Shown here in pieces: positions 34,394 to 44,699 of a DNA stretch of 45,524 bases. Numbering within the stretch: position 1 is the stretch's first letter; the number at the start of each line of letters is the position of its first letter. The DNA is from Glomus cerebriforme (taxonomy: Eukaryota; Glomeromycota; Glomeromycetes; Glomerales; Glomeraceae): assembly GCA_003550305.1 (NCBI GenBank), contig QKYT01000538.1, forward strand, positions 37,554 through 83,077. Direction: 5' to 3'. The notes below the pieces were generated by a model. That model saw only the letters and a program-made list of their open reading frames with translations. It made no database searches and had not been told where the DNA came from. The translations under genes and the position numbers were made by a program.

Positions 34394-37018
34394 TAAGTGC
34401 AAAATGGATTATGTATTAAATTTTTCGAATTTTCAACTTTCCAGTTCAGCCTTCTGTTCACTGATAGACCGACGGACCTATTTTTTATTTTTGATATTTC
34501 TTTATCTATTTATTTTATTTATTTCTAATTTATGTATCAAATAAAATTTATGATGAAAAATCTTAAAATAATGCTTGTGCGATAAAATAGGATTCCGGTC
34601 ATATCCAGCTAAAAAAAATTTCCTCTTAGCTCTAACAGGGCAAAAATTATAAAAGTGTCACCCAGTATCTAAAAAGGAAATAATTGGCTAGCATTACATA
34701 AAAAAGGAAAGAACCATTAGTACTAAAACACAACTCATATCCATATCTAATAATAATAGTTCGATCGGACCATATATATATATATATATATCCCAACTTA
34801 TTTTAATTAAGAACAATGAACTAATCTTTAAGAATATTTAAAAGGAAATAAGTTAAACCAGAATCATCCAAAGTTCAAATTAAAATTCATTGATTAGAAG
34901 ATATGTAAGGTTTAGAAGAAACAAACATACCAACTAACTTCTTATAACTAGTCTCTTTACTGAATATCTGACATCCTGATATTAAACAAAATACTGTACA
35001 TCTAATATATAAAAGTAGTATTAGCAAATTTTATTATAAATAAAATTTTTGCCAAGCTGAATTGTAAAGAATAAGCAAAGTCAGTAATAGTATATAGAGA
35101 GAGAGAGAGATTCGAAATTCAACTAATTTGATTAATTGCTGCTTATAAAATTGAAAGATCCAATTGCTACTTGATCTCAAAATTGTTGTATGTAATAAAC
35201 TACAGATATTTCATTTGGATAAATAAGTTCTTTTTCCATTATATTGATTTATATAGATGATTGTACTTTAATTCCTTATTCTAAACTATTACAATCAACA
35301 TAATCTATATGCATCATTAATATAATCTATTCTCATTGATTGTATCGAAAATGATGCAATTATATCTATATCATCCAAATAATCTTGTGAAGATTCTCAT
35401 AAATATTGTGGATCAATTAATAATTACTGTATAATAATTTAATGTATAAATAAATAAATATTTGACGTTTTTATTCATTGTGCTTCTGCTTCGGCCTAAG
35501 CAAGCCCTCACTGGTCGAAGTGATAAAGTTTCCATAATAAATACCTTGTGTCTGTAGTGAACCTGTCCAATTTCCATCAGGTATCTGACATTTCAAAAAA
35601 AAAAAAAAAAGAAACCGTCTTAAAATCTAGATGATAATCCATGTTACACCGGAATACTGGAATTAATTTCGGAATCGATCTTACATATTCCATTGAAATT
35701 CTAATGGGTGTTCCGATGATCCGTTGTATTTTCCATTATTCCGTCTGATAAAATTTTCCCGGAAACCGGAATTACCGGCACCGCCAAGGATATCATACAT
35801 TACATTAGTTTTTCTTCGCACATACTATATAACTACTGTATATAAAATTTAATTATTTTTGATCAATGATTTCGCTACTAAATTTCGAGAAATTCCAAAA
35901 CAAAATGATGTGAAATTCACTTTAAAATCACCCGCCATATATGTAGATTAAATAAAATTTTATCATTAGCGTCAATATAAACTTAGATGCATAATTAAAT
36001 GTATTTTCACCTCAGTGCTTTATATTTATTTCATTCAGAAATTTATTAATATATAAAAAAAAATAGGCGTTTGCTATGATCAATCACCGGTGTCATGTGA
36101 TTATAATTAGACGTTGTTACAATATTGCATATAATATATTTGTTTTCAATTAATTAATTTTATATAAAAAACATGGAACAAAAGTTTATTATATCACATG
36201 AAATATAATACCGGTGATGATCATCACCGGTGATATACTGTGTACAGTAACTGAGTGCATACTGGAAATTATTTACACTAACCAAATTAACAATCATGAC
36301 ACAATTTCATTTTTTTCATGTTAAATGACAAGTATTAAATTCACCTTTTGTTAGTAAACAATAAATTCCTGAAATTTAAGGGAAATTTTATTAATGGAAT
36401 GCCTTAAATAGATAGATACCTAGTAGACACCCTATGAGTTGAATTTTTTGAGGCTACAACCGGGTTTTAAAGATGAGTACTGGTCCATCTTCTAATTTTA
36501 GCTGACTATCCAAAATCACCAATTACTGTCGATCAGTATAAATGCAAATTGTAACAAATGAATTCGAAAGTTCCAGATATTTTCATAAAAATGTAAATAT
36601 AATAGCCAATAAATTGTTATAGTAATAGACATAAAATAAGCCCTGTTCATTTCTAGATCATATCAGATTAATCAAAATTTGACCCTTAGATGATTGGTGG
36701 CTGAAACGATCCATAAAAATTGGTGTTCAACAAGTGAGTGAACTTTATTTCGGTCCGACAGGGTTCAAAAAATTACTAACCATATATGAATGTTATCATT
36801 GAATTGCTGAAAAATTTAAATATAAATCTGCATATAGATAGATGTACAGTACAGTAAATATAATGACCAATCAAATTTTTTTTGTTGCATAGAATAATAG
36901 ATATAACATTATCTGATTCAGAAAAGTGTTAACCATAGATAATTGAATATTGTTTACAATAAATTTATAAAATGACCATTTAACGCCTAAAAATTTCACA
37001 CATTTGATTTGATAGATT
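34394..37018. other. 3' flank of copy C (type-1 flank) and spacer before D
   Basis: 34769-34790 is an AT microsatellite and 35095-35110 an AG run. 35246-35340 and 35476-35830 match the copy A flank. 36082-36237 contains ATCACCGGTGAT palindromes, including a perfect 22-bp one at 36210-36231 (ACCGGTGATGA mirrored). 36430-36960 matches the region before copy B (28100-28330). No gene. Confidence 0.45.
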
Positions 37019-37019
37019 G

Positions 37020-37070
37020 CCCACAATTTCTAAACCAAGTATTTGAATAATAATAAAGCATGAAAATCAT
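37020..37070 (+). promoter_or_regulatory. Conserved upstream block, copy D
   Basis: CCCACAATTTCTAAACCAAG, then GTATTTGAATAATA and AAAGCATGAAAATCAT. It lies 201 bp before the ATG; a TTTATATAATACTT site follows at 37126. Confidence 0.5.
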
Positions 37071-37270
37071 AATATATCGAATGATTATTTACATAATTGT
37101 AATCATTGTTTACGATAATCACGCTATTTATATAATACTTATTAATAATTATATATGTGACTTTTTTGTCAAAGCTGTTTAAGCCATTTTTCTTCTTCAC
37201 ATGACCTCTCTCACAGTTATATATAACATATTTTTTCCCATTCTGATATTCTCTATTGTTCAGTTTAACT

Positions 37271-37660
37271 ATGGGCAATGAACTTTCCTTAGTAGATCAA
37301 CCAGAAGAAGAAATTAACGCTCGAAAATACCTTACATCAACTCAAGAAGAAAGTATCCGTCGATCATATGAACACTTAAGATATGAAAGAGCTAGGCTTG
37401 GAAGGGTTAAACGTAAAGAAACAAAAATTTTTGAACTTCAACAGGAAGAATATGAAAGAAAATTAAGAGAACAAGAAGCTTTAAAGAAGCTTAAACTACA
37501 AGATAAGAGAAGAAAACGTGAAGCGCATGGTATTAGCAACAATGTATCATACCAGAATATGGGCTTAGAAAGTAATCGAGATATAAGACCAAGTATTGAA
37601 CACGATCCGAATAAATCTCATAAGAAAGATTTATTGCAATGCGAAAGTGGGTTAGCATGA
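37271..37660 (+). CDS. MGN-family charged coiled-coil protein, copy D (altered C-terminus)
   Basis: 129 codons from the MGNELSLVD start (Gly2, Ser6). The N-terminus equals copy A, while the body (EESIRRSYEHLRYERARLG, EEYERKLREQEALKK) equals B and C. After SHKKDL the frame slips relative to the ancestral one: a small deletion makes it end in CESGLA and TGA, while the shifted frame still shows AMRKW and, further on, a GAAATGAATAAAG donor at about 37700 as in A and C. So D lost the second exon. The mixed similarity to A at the start and to B/C in the body could reflect gene conversion. Confidence 0.55.
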   Translation: MGNELSLVDQPEEEINARKYLTSTQEESIRRSYEHLRYERARLGRVKRKETKIFELQQEEYERKLREQEALKKLKLQDKRRKREAHGISNNVSYQNMGLESNRDIRPSIEHDPNKSHKKDLLQCESGLA

Positions 37661-38465
37661 TAATGAATCAATGATCGATTATAGAAAGAAATGAATAAAG
37701 TATTTGTTATTCTGCTATCATTGTCATTTGTCAAAATATAAATTAATTTATTTGGTTTGTTAATTTATTTTTCTTTTATAATTCAATTTTCGTCTAGAGT
37801 CCAAGTCTATTTCTTAAAATGGAAATTTTTATAACGAAATCGTAAATCTATTCAAATTTCTAACTTTAATCTGGTCAGTCACGATCCGGTCTTCATCAAT
37901 CCACGGTTCAGACCACGAGCAGAGACCAACTGAGTCAACGGTCCTTTTTTTCTTATGATGCTAATTTTACGTAATAAACATTTATGTTGTAAAACACAAA
38001 TCTTTTAAATAAAGACGTTTGTGCCCATATTTAGTTATGATCGCTTGATCGATTTTACGATTGGTCAACCAGATCATTGACATCCAAGCTTATTGTTTAA
38101 AAAAAAAAAAAAAAAAATTCTGAAAAAACACTAAAGTGTATACATACTCATTAAGAAACACAATAAAACTTTTAAAAGTTAAAAATTCTGTGCAAAGTAT
38201 TACCATGTCTCAATCACCCATCGATCTTAAAGTCCTTTATAATACCCCTCTTCATAAAAATCTAAAATAAATAAAGTTTTTGTTCTCAAAATCAAATCAC
38301 CACACCTGATAAAATCATGTCGATTTTTGATGTTTTTTAATAATACACCCGTTTTCCTCTAATAAACGCGAGATCTAACCTTCCTTTCAATAAAAACGCT
38401 ATAAATTGTAAGATAAAATACTATTAATTAAATAAATATTGCATTGTTTGAATGATCTTTCCACG
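37661..38465. other. 3' flank of copy D
   Basis: The old intron-like part continues to about 37800. 37860-37960 has the same ATCCGGTCTTCATC / ACGGTTCAGACC words as the copy A flank (24680-24720). An A run is at 38098-38117. No gene. Confidence 0.35.
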
Positions 38466-38469
38466 TTCA

Positions 38470-39790
38470 AGTTATCGTTTATAAACGCCAAATATCTTCT
38501 ATTGGTTTGGCTGACACTTCTAAAGATCCCATCAAGTCTGAGTCGATTATAAATTTCCTCCTAAACTAGTGAAATCTGATATTAAACAACAGCTTCAATA
38601 TTTGTTTGAAGGGTAGATTGTCTAAAATTATCATCCGTATCAATAAAATATTGAGAAATAGATACCATTCATAAAAAAAACAAGTTGTCAAAAAAACGCG
38701 GGACATCCACAAATTCAATTATTAATGTATCATGATTAAGTGCTCGTGTTGAAAGTTCTTTCCATCATCTTTTACTCTTACGTTTTGTCTTTGCTCGAAT
38801 TTTTATGAATGTTGTTGGCAGAAATTATATATTTCTTGTAGAGCTGCTTTTCCAATTTAAATTGAAGAAACAAACCGGCTATTAGCTATTGAAATGTTTC
38901 TTTCCCATACTACTGACACCAATCCCTTTGGACAAAAGAGAATTTTTTTCATTGGTTGAAATAGTGAACCAATAAAAGGAAATACTTCTTGTGCTGTTAT
39001 ACTATTATAATTCATCTGCTGGGGCTTTTCATTATTCATCAAATTCTTTTAATGTGTCAAAGATAAAGTTGTTTCCGGATAAAACGCTGTAGATATCTGC
39101 GCGAAATCTTTGTCACTAAGGCTCAAATTCCGCTCATGATAATGCCAATTACCACACTTCCCGTCGTTTTCAATAAATAGATCGAATTTATGTTGACAAT
39201 TTTTTTAAATAAAAAATCCGATTGTTAATAAATAAATGTTATGCTTCTTTTTAAATAAACTAATTGCCTGATCTAGCCTTTTCCGATTAAATAATCTAAT
39301 TTGAATTACCACTTTACATAGCGTATTCCATAATTCAGTTAAAACCCAAAAGTCTTTGGATTTTCTTTTCGGATTCGACCTTTCTTGAACCACTTCTGAG
39401 AAAGAAACCAATCTTCATCGCGTTTGTATCGATTTGTTTTGCCGGATGTTGATAGTTCAGCAAGAGCAAATCAATATTATTGATATAAATTTAGAATTAT
39501 GACATTTTATCGTACTGAAATGTCAAATGTGGTATATTTGAAATGTGAAATCTTAATGGATGGTTATTTCAACACATCAAACTGTTCCTGTCGGAATGTT
39601 TTCTTAGTCTGTTCGCTAATCAACAATAGTGATAAATTGTTTCTGATAAAAAAAAAATAAAATAAAAAGATAAAATGTAGGATAATTTAAAACTTACACT
39701 CATATATGTTATTCAGCTATTATGAGAATAAATATAATCAGTCCGTTCCTTAAAATCACCTTCCTATGTAATAATACTTATAGTAAGTTG
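38470..39790 (-). pseudogene. Decayed minus-strand gene, copy 2 (beside MGN-D)
   Basis: Counterpart of 29995-31205. Minus-strand pieces: about 39400-39290 with RSNPKRKSKDFW and LTELWNTL; 39185-39100 with FIENDGKCGNWHYHERN and LSDKDFAQ; 39042-38857 a 61-codon ORF that has slipped out of the frame kept in copy 1; and near 38500 KPIEDIW. Stops and frameshifts are spread throughout. Both copies descend from one gene duplicated together with the MGN gene. Function unknown. Confidence 0.45.
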
Positions 39791-42160
39791 TTATTTGCTA
39801 TGAATTTGAAACTGTAATTATCCGGTCATCTGCCGCATTAAAGTTTTGTTGCTATTTATTATAGAGTAATTTTCATCTATAAATTGCAAGGAGACACTAA
39901 GATTTTCCATTAAATGGACCGGAAGGAAAATTATTTTCACCATCCTTTGCAACGCTGTTTATAATTAGTATTATTATTAATATTATTATTGGTCGCAAGA
40001 GTATTTCTATTTATTAGAACCTATTAATAACCGAATAAAAAAAAAAAAATTAGAATAAACTTTTTAAAACGGATATATACTAACATACAAGTAATAAATA
40101 CACTAAGTATGGCAATATCAAAAAATCTAATAAAAGAAAAATTAATTATGGTTTTCTTTGTTTTAATTACTTACCAATAACTTCCTTTCTTTTTGATTGA
40201 CAAAGTAACAATGCCAGAAAGTGGTAAAGAAGAATATAAAAATTTTTTTCGTGTTAAAAAATTTAACGTGTTTCACCAGACACGTGATAATTGATCACAG
40301 TGTGATTTGTAGATCTGGTGAAACACCATTATATCAATTGAGTAAAATAAAAAAAAAAAATAGGACAACATTATGAATTTATGATAAAGTTAAAATTAGA
40401 AGTGGAACCGGTTTATTATCAAAGTGATAATAAATCGAATTGCTTTTATCGATCTGTATTGTTATTAACGTTTCCATAAATTTCTTTGTATGGATTATAA
40501 TCAGTTTCATTCATCATTAGGATTAATGTAAAATAATTCAGCGCAATATTATTTATTTGTATAACCATTTAACATGACACAAAGTGGGCACAACTGGTCA
40601 TACCGAACAGATATAGTAAAAGAGTGGGTTTGACATGTTGTCATGCACACATGCATGCGCGCACACACATAACAGTACCTTATATTATAAAATAATATAC
40701 AGTACAGCCCCATAATCCCTGTACACTGAAAAGATAGGATAGATACTGAATGGTGTATTTTTCAGTGTCAAATATTTTCGAAATACTGAAAATGCACCAT
40801 TCAATACCTATCAGTATCTTTTCAATGTACAAATATTTTATAGAGACTTATGGGTTGTATATATACTTTTTGGAAGATTGTGGTTTAACGGGAGTTGGTA
40901 ATAGTAGTGTGACATTCGATTTTGCAATTCTCAGAAGTCACATGTGCTATAATAAATTAATCAGGTGATTTTGTGGCGTGATCGTAATTAGTAATACAGT
41001 AGTGAATTTTATTTTGCCAATTATCAAAAGTTACATGTACAATAAAAAATTGCTAAACCGAAAATAAGTTTAAATTTAAAATATTAATTATAAATTTGTG
41101 ATAATAAGAAAATTTAAAATTCAAATGCGCTTAGTACGTACTGGAAATGGATAGAAATGTAATATGAGTAGTAATTGAATCCAAATAGATTTTTCTTTAT
41201 TTATGGCGCATCAAATATAATTGCGCAACAGGCAAAAAAAAAAAAAAAATTCGGCCGGACAATTTAATGAACTTCATTACCATTAAATTGACCGGCACCG
41301 AAACGATTTACATAAATTTACGGGTCCCCGGGTCCCGGGTATTCTTTTTTTATTTGTAATAAAAAAACATCGACTAATTTGTAGTAAAATTGCTGCTATT
41401 TAAAAATGTAAAATTATAAATTGATTTTAGTAAATAAAATAAATAACTAATATCGCTATAAAAATCGCAATATTTAAATAAATATAAAATTATTGCGCAA
41501 AATTACTGCAGATACAATTGAAAAATAAGCGATTTTTTTTTCAAAAAAAAAAAAAAAGAATCTGTGGACTATTTATTGAGAATTTAACAATAATATGCCA
41601 CGTCAACCTCGGAATATATTTTTATATATTTAATAAAAAATTTTATAATGTGATTTTAATATATTATTATAACAAGACTTTATTTTAAAATTAAGTAACT
41701 TATGTAATTCTGGATCAGATCTAATGATTCACCTTTAAAATTAATTTTAATTAGATACTTCTTCAACCAATTTTCTAATATCTGCCATTGAATTATATTT
41801 ACATTTGTTCATTAAATTCTTCAAATTCTGGAATCATTTTCTTTTTCAATTCTAAATTAAGTATTGTCTCTACAGGATTTTTCTTAAAATGTTAACATTC
41901 GTTAAATAGTATTATTATTTACATATATCTTTTTAAAACAAAAATCTTATAATATTCAACGTTTGCATTATTACAAACTTTCAAATATTGAAATTTCTAC
42001 ACTAAAATTTTAATTTCTTCTCAAGTCTTCATTTATTTAATAACTACGTACCAATAAACAAAAAGATTTTCGATTTACACCTACACTAACATCTATACAA
42101 TTTTCTATGAAATCAAACCTGCTTCCAAACTTCTCGAGTTGGTAGATTTGCTCTAAAAGC
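39791..42160. other. Type-2 flank and AT-rich spacer
   Basis: Matches the copy B flank up to about 41100. Contains a perfect 13-bp inverted repeat, GTGTTTCACCAGA (40268-40280) with its complement at 40314-40326. 41260-41340 has short CCGG-rich words (GGGTCCCCGGGTCCC). 41760-41900 has a minus-strand coding-like phrase (LNLELKKKMIPEFEEF) with no context. No gene. Confidence 0.4.
40721..40830. mobile_element. 110-bp foldback, GTACACTGAAAAGAT ends
   Basis: Arms of about 50 bp: GTACACTGAAAAGATA at the left and its near-complement ending ATGTAC at 40830, with inner AGATACTGAATGGTG and CACCATTCAATACCTATC. Loop around TATTTTCGAAATA. Shares GATACTGAAAA-type words with 32020-32233. No ORF of its own. 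Confidence 0.6.
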
Positions 42161-42169
42161 ATTCTAGTT

Positions 42170-42472
42170 TAAACTTGGGTGTCGAAACCTACCTATGCCG
42201 AAACATATTTGGGATTCGGCATATGCCGAAATGTCGATTCAGAAATTTGCCGAAATCCCAAATCCCAAATCCCAAACCGATGCCAGAATCCCAAACCGTT
42301 GCCGAAATCCCAAACCTCCAATATGGAAATGACCGAAATTTAGGATTTTTGGATTTCGGCAACGGTTTGGGATTCCGGCATCGGTTTGGGATTTGGTATT
42401 TCGGCAACTTATATATGCCGAAAGGTATTTGGGATTCGGCATATAGCCGAAACGTTTCGGCACCCAAGTTTA
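42170..42472. mobile_element. 303-bp hAT-like MITE with GCCGAAATCCCAAAC subrepeats
   Basis: Terminal repeats TAAACTTGGGTG at both ends (42170-42181 and complement of 42461-42472), flanked by TTCTAGTT at 42162-42169 and 42473-42480, an 8-bp duplication typical of hAT elements. The interior is a large imperfect foldback made of GCCGAAATCCCAAACC and GGGATTCGGCATAT words in both orientations. The repeat lacks stop codons in several frames on both strands, creating spurious 74-105-codon ORFs. Confidence 0.8.
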
Positions 42473-42840
42473 TTCTAGTTATTTGTAAATAATAATACTG
42501 CGGGATGTACAGTACATCATATTATTCATATGGCATCGGCGCACTTGTAAAATAATAATAGCAGATTTCTATTATTCATCCTAAATGGCTTTCCAGAATT
42601 AGACATTCGTACTTAACCTTTCCAGTAACTTCATAACAATTCAATGATTTAGATCGTGTACTATAGATTTTTCGTTTACAGATATAGAATTTCATTTACG
42701 AATACGACTTTATATAATAACACCATAATTCTTCATTTAAGCCTCAACTTTCTAGTTTTAAAGATAGATAATAAATTTAGTATTTTTCGAAAAATAAAAA
42801 AACGCCTTTGGGGGTAAAAAAAAATAAACCATAAGAAATC

Positions 42841-43078
42841 ATGAAAATAACAAATAAAATTGTATTAATAACATTGGCAATGCTTATTCCTTTTAATTTA
42901 TCCCTTTATTAATTCTCCTGAGCAAAAATTTGGAATCGAATTAGCGGAAGCTCAATGTTGTGGAAGAAGGGTTTTTCCTAGGATGATTAGGTTTCCTGAT
43001 GAATGGGATTTCTGCTGTGGTAATGGTCCCTGTGATGGTGAATGTTGTAATTGTAAAGGTGGCTGCGTTGGATGTTAA
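42841..43078 (+). pseudogene. Small secreted cysteine-rich protein gene, frameshifted
   Basis: The ATG frame (42841) opens with a typical signal peptide (Met-Lys-Ile..., hydrophobic core through about residue 22) and hits TAA about 24 codons in. The next frame (+1) is open from about 42905 to TGT TAA at 43076-43078 and encodes a short linker, then a cysteine-rich end: CC, then about 18 residues, then CC-x4-C-x3-CC-x-C-x3-C-x2-C, ten cysteines in all. Signal peptide followed by a compact Cys-rich C-terminus is the layout of fungal small secreted (effector-like or knottin-like) proteins. A single extra base in the ATTTATCCCTTTATTAA region, real or a sequencing error, separates the two halves. 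No intron borders explain the shift. Role unknown; not matched to any named family. Confidence 0.6.
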
Positions 43079-43079
43079 A

Positions 43080-44530
43080 GAGATTAGGTGGGAAACCAAA
43101 GTTCACAAGACGTTCCGTATTTTTTTTTTTTGCTCCTTTTGGACTTTCTGCCTAGTTTTTGAGGACTTTAGCATTCTTGTATTTCAGAATGTAACATAAT
43201 TATACTGTATTTATAAATAGAAAATATTTTATAGTTTAAATTATTTACTGTCAAACTACTAAGTTATTACCCTTTAAAATGAAAATTAAACACAGCACGG
43301 TCTAAATTTTAATATTACTTTTAATTGATTTTTAACGTATCATTAAATTATCATTAACATTAATGCTATTTTTGAACAATAAAGTTTTTTTTATTAAAGT
43401 GTTGTTCAATATACTGATTTCCCCAAAAGATATGATCATATATGACTTATTGTGTAAAAATAAATTACCCCAAAAATATTTTTTTTGTCGCTAAATAATA
43501 ATTGAGTTCTGAATCCTAGAGCCCGAGTCCATTCCTAAAAAAGGATACTGTTATATATTTAAATTTAAAATGAAAAATTTCAAAGTATTTTGATTAAACA
43601 TTATTGTAATATAATAATAGAGTCAAATTTAACTTAAAACAGTTTATGCACGTATAAATGGACACCTTAATTTAGTAAACCTAAGTACCTAATGCTATTA
43701 ATATTTGATATTTCATACAAAAAAAGTAATCAGATCACTGATTATTAACTAGGCAATGGAAACCATTGTAAGTCCGGAGCTTTGAGAAAAAAAACCATTT
43801 GTGCAACATTATTTATTGTTATCATTTTATCGGTATATCTTGTCCAACGTAACATCAAAACAATCAAAACAACAATTTTTATTCGTCAATTTACGCGTGT
43901 GGACAACCGGAAATCGCCACGTGATCTTAATCATTTATCACCTTGCGTAAACATATATAGTCCTTCGCTTCGCTCCGGACAATAAACATGGTCTCGAAAA
44001 ATCCGAGATAAAGCTGAACATTGCAAAAATTTATAATTTTATAGTATTTTTACCAATTTTTATTGTTTCCTTAACAATCACGGCATTTGTATCTGGATTT
44101 ACAATGAATGCATTATCGTTAAATAATGCAAATTTTTTATTAATTTTAAAGACTTTTGTTGCGCGTAAAAGACATTTTTTATTTCTGACTTTGTGACTAA
44201 TTTATTTTTAAAAATTTTATTCTCACAACGTAAAATATACGGTATTTATCATTTTTTTTTTCACTTTTTTTTAAAAATCAATTTAGTTAATTAATTTGTT
44301 TTTTTTTCATAATTTTATTTTTCATCTTTATTATTAAACCACAGAAAGGATCAAGGAAATCAGATATTAATAAAAGAATTATTAAAATTTTACTATTATA
44401 TATTTATTATAAAATTTTAAATGCAAAAAATATATGGAATTTCATTTTGGTTAGTTTCTAAAAAAATGACCCTTTTAGCAAAAAATGATAACAGGATTTT
44501 TTATATAGATATTTATTATACAACAATTGA
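43080..44530. other. AT-rich spacer
   Basis: 43125-43180 may be the 3' end of the cysteine-rich gene; AATAAA-like words follow at 43378. The rest is AT-rich with T runs and no gene. Confidence 0.35.
43772..43980. mobile_element. Possible 209-bp MITE with GTCCGGAGC ends
   Basis: GTCCGGAGC (43772-43780) and its exact complement GCTCCGGAC (43972-43980). The interior has no long inverted repeat and a 67-codon ORF without features. No clear target duplication, so the call rests on the 9-bp ends only. Confidence 0.35.
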
Positions 44531-44539
44531 TAAATGTTA

Positions 44540-44660
44540 CGTTTTCTTGTTTTTTTTTGGCATACGTTCCTTTTTTTGTGCACTGTTTCGAACTTCAATA
44601 TCTTCTTTATCATTTAACACGGTAATATCCTCATTTCTTCCGAGATACTATACTTTGATA
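44540..44660 (-). pseudogene. Short charged coding-like relic
   Basis: The minus strand reads YLGRNEDITVLNDKEDI, then VRNSAQKKERMPKKNKKT and TAA. An AG preceded by TATCAAAGT could be its acceptor. A basic C-terminus of an unknown protein or a transposon remnant; no upstream exon could be joined with confidence. Confidence 0.25.
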
Positions 44661-44699
44661 TGTTTAAGACATCAGATAACAAAATTAGTCTAAAGAAAA

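Noticed and set aside
42175..42492. ORFs of 105, 92 and 74 codons on both strands
   Set aside because: All lie in the hAT-like foldback and come from a stop-free repeat word.
44421..44693. 90-codon plus-strand ORF
   Set aside because: Hydrophobic low-complexity translation; the opposite strand looks more coding-like over part of it.
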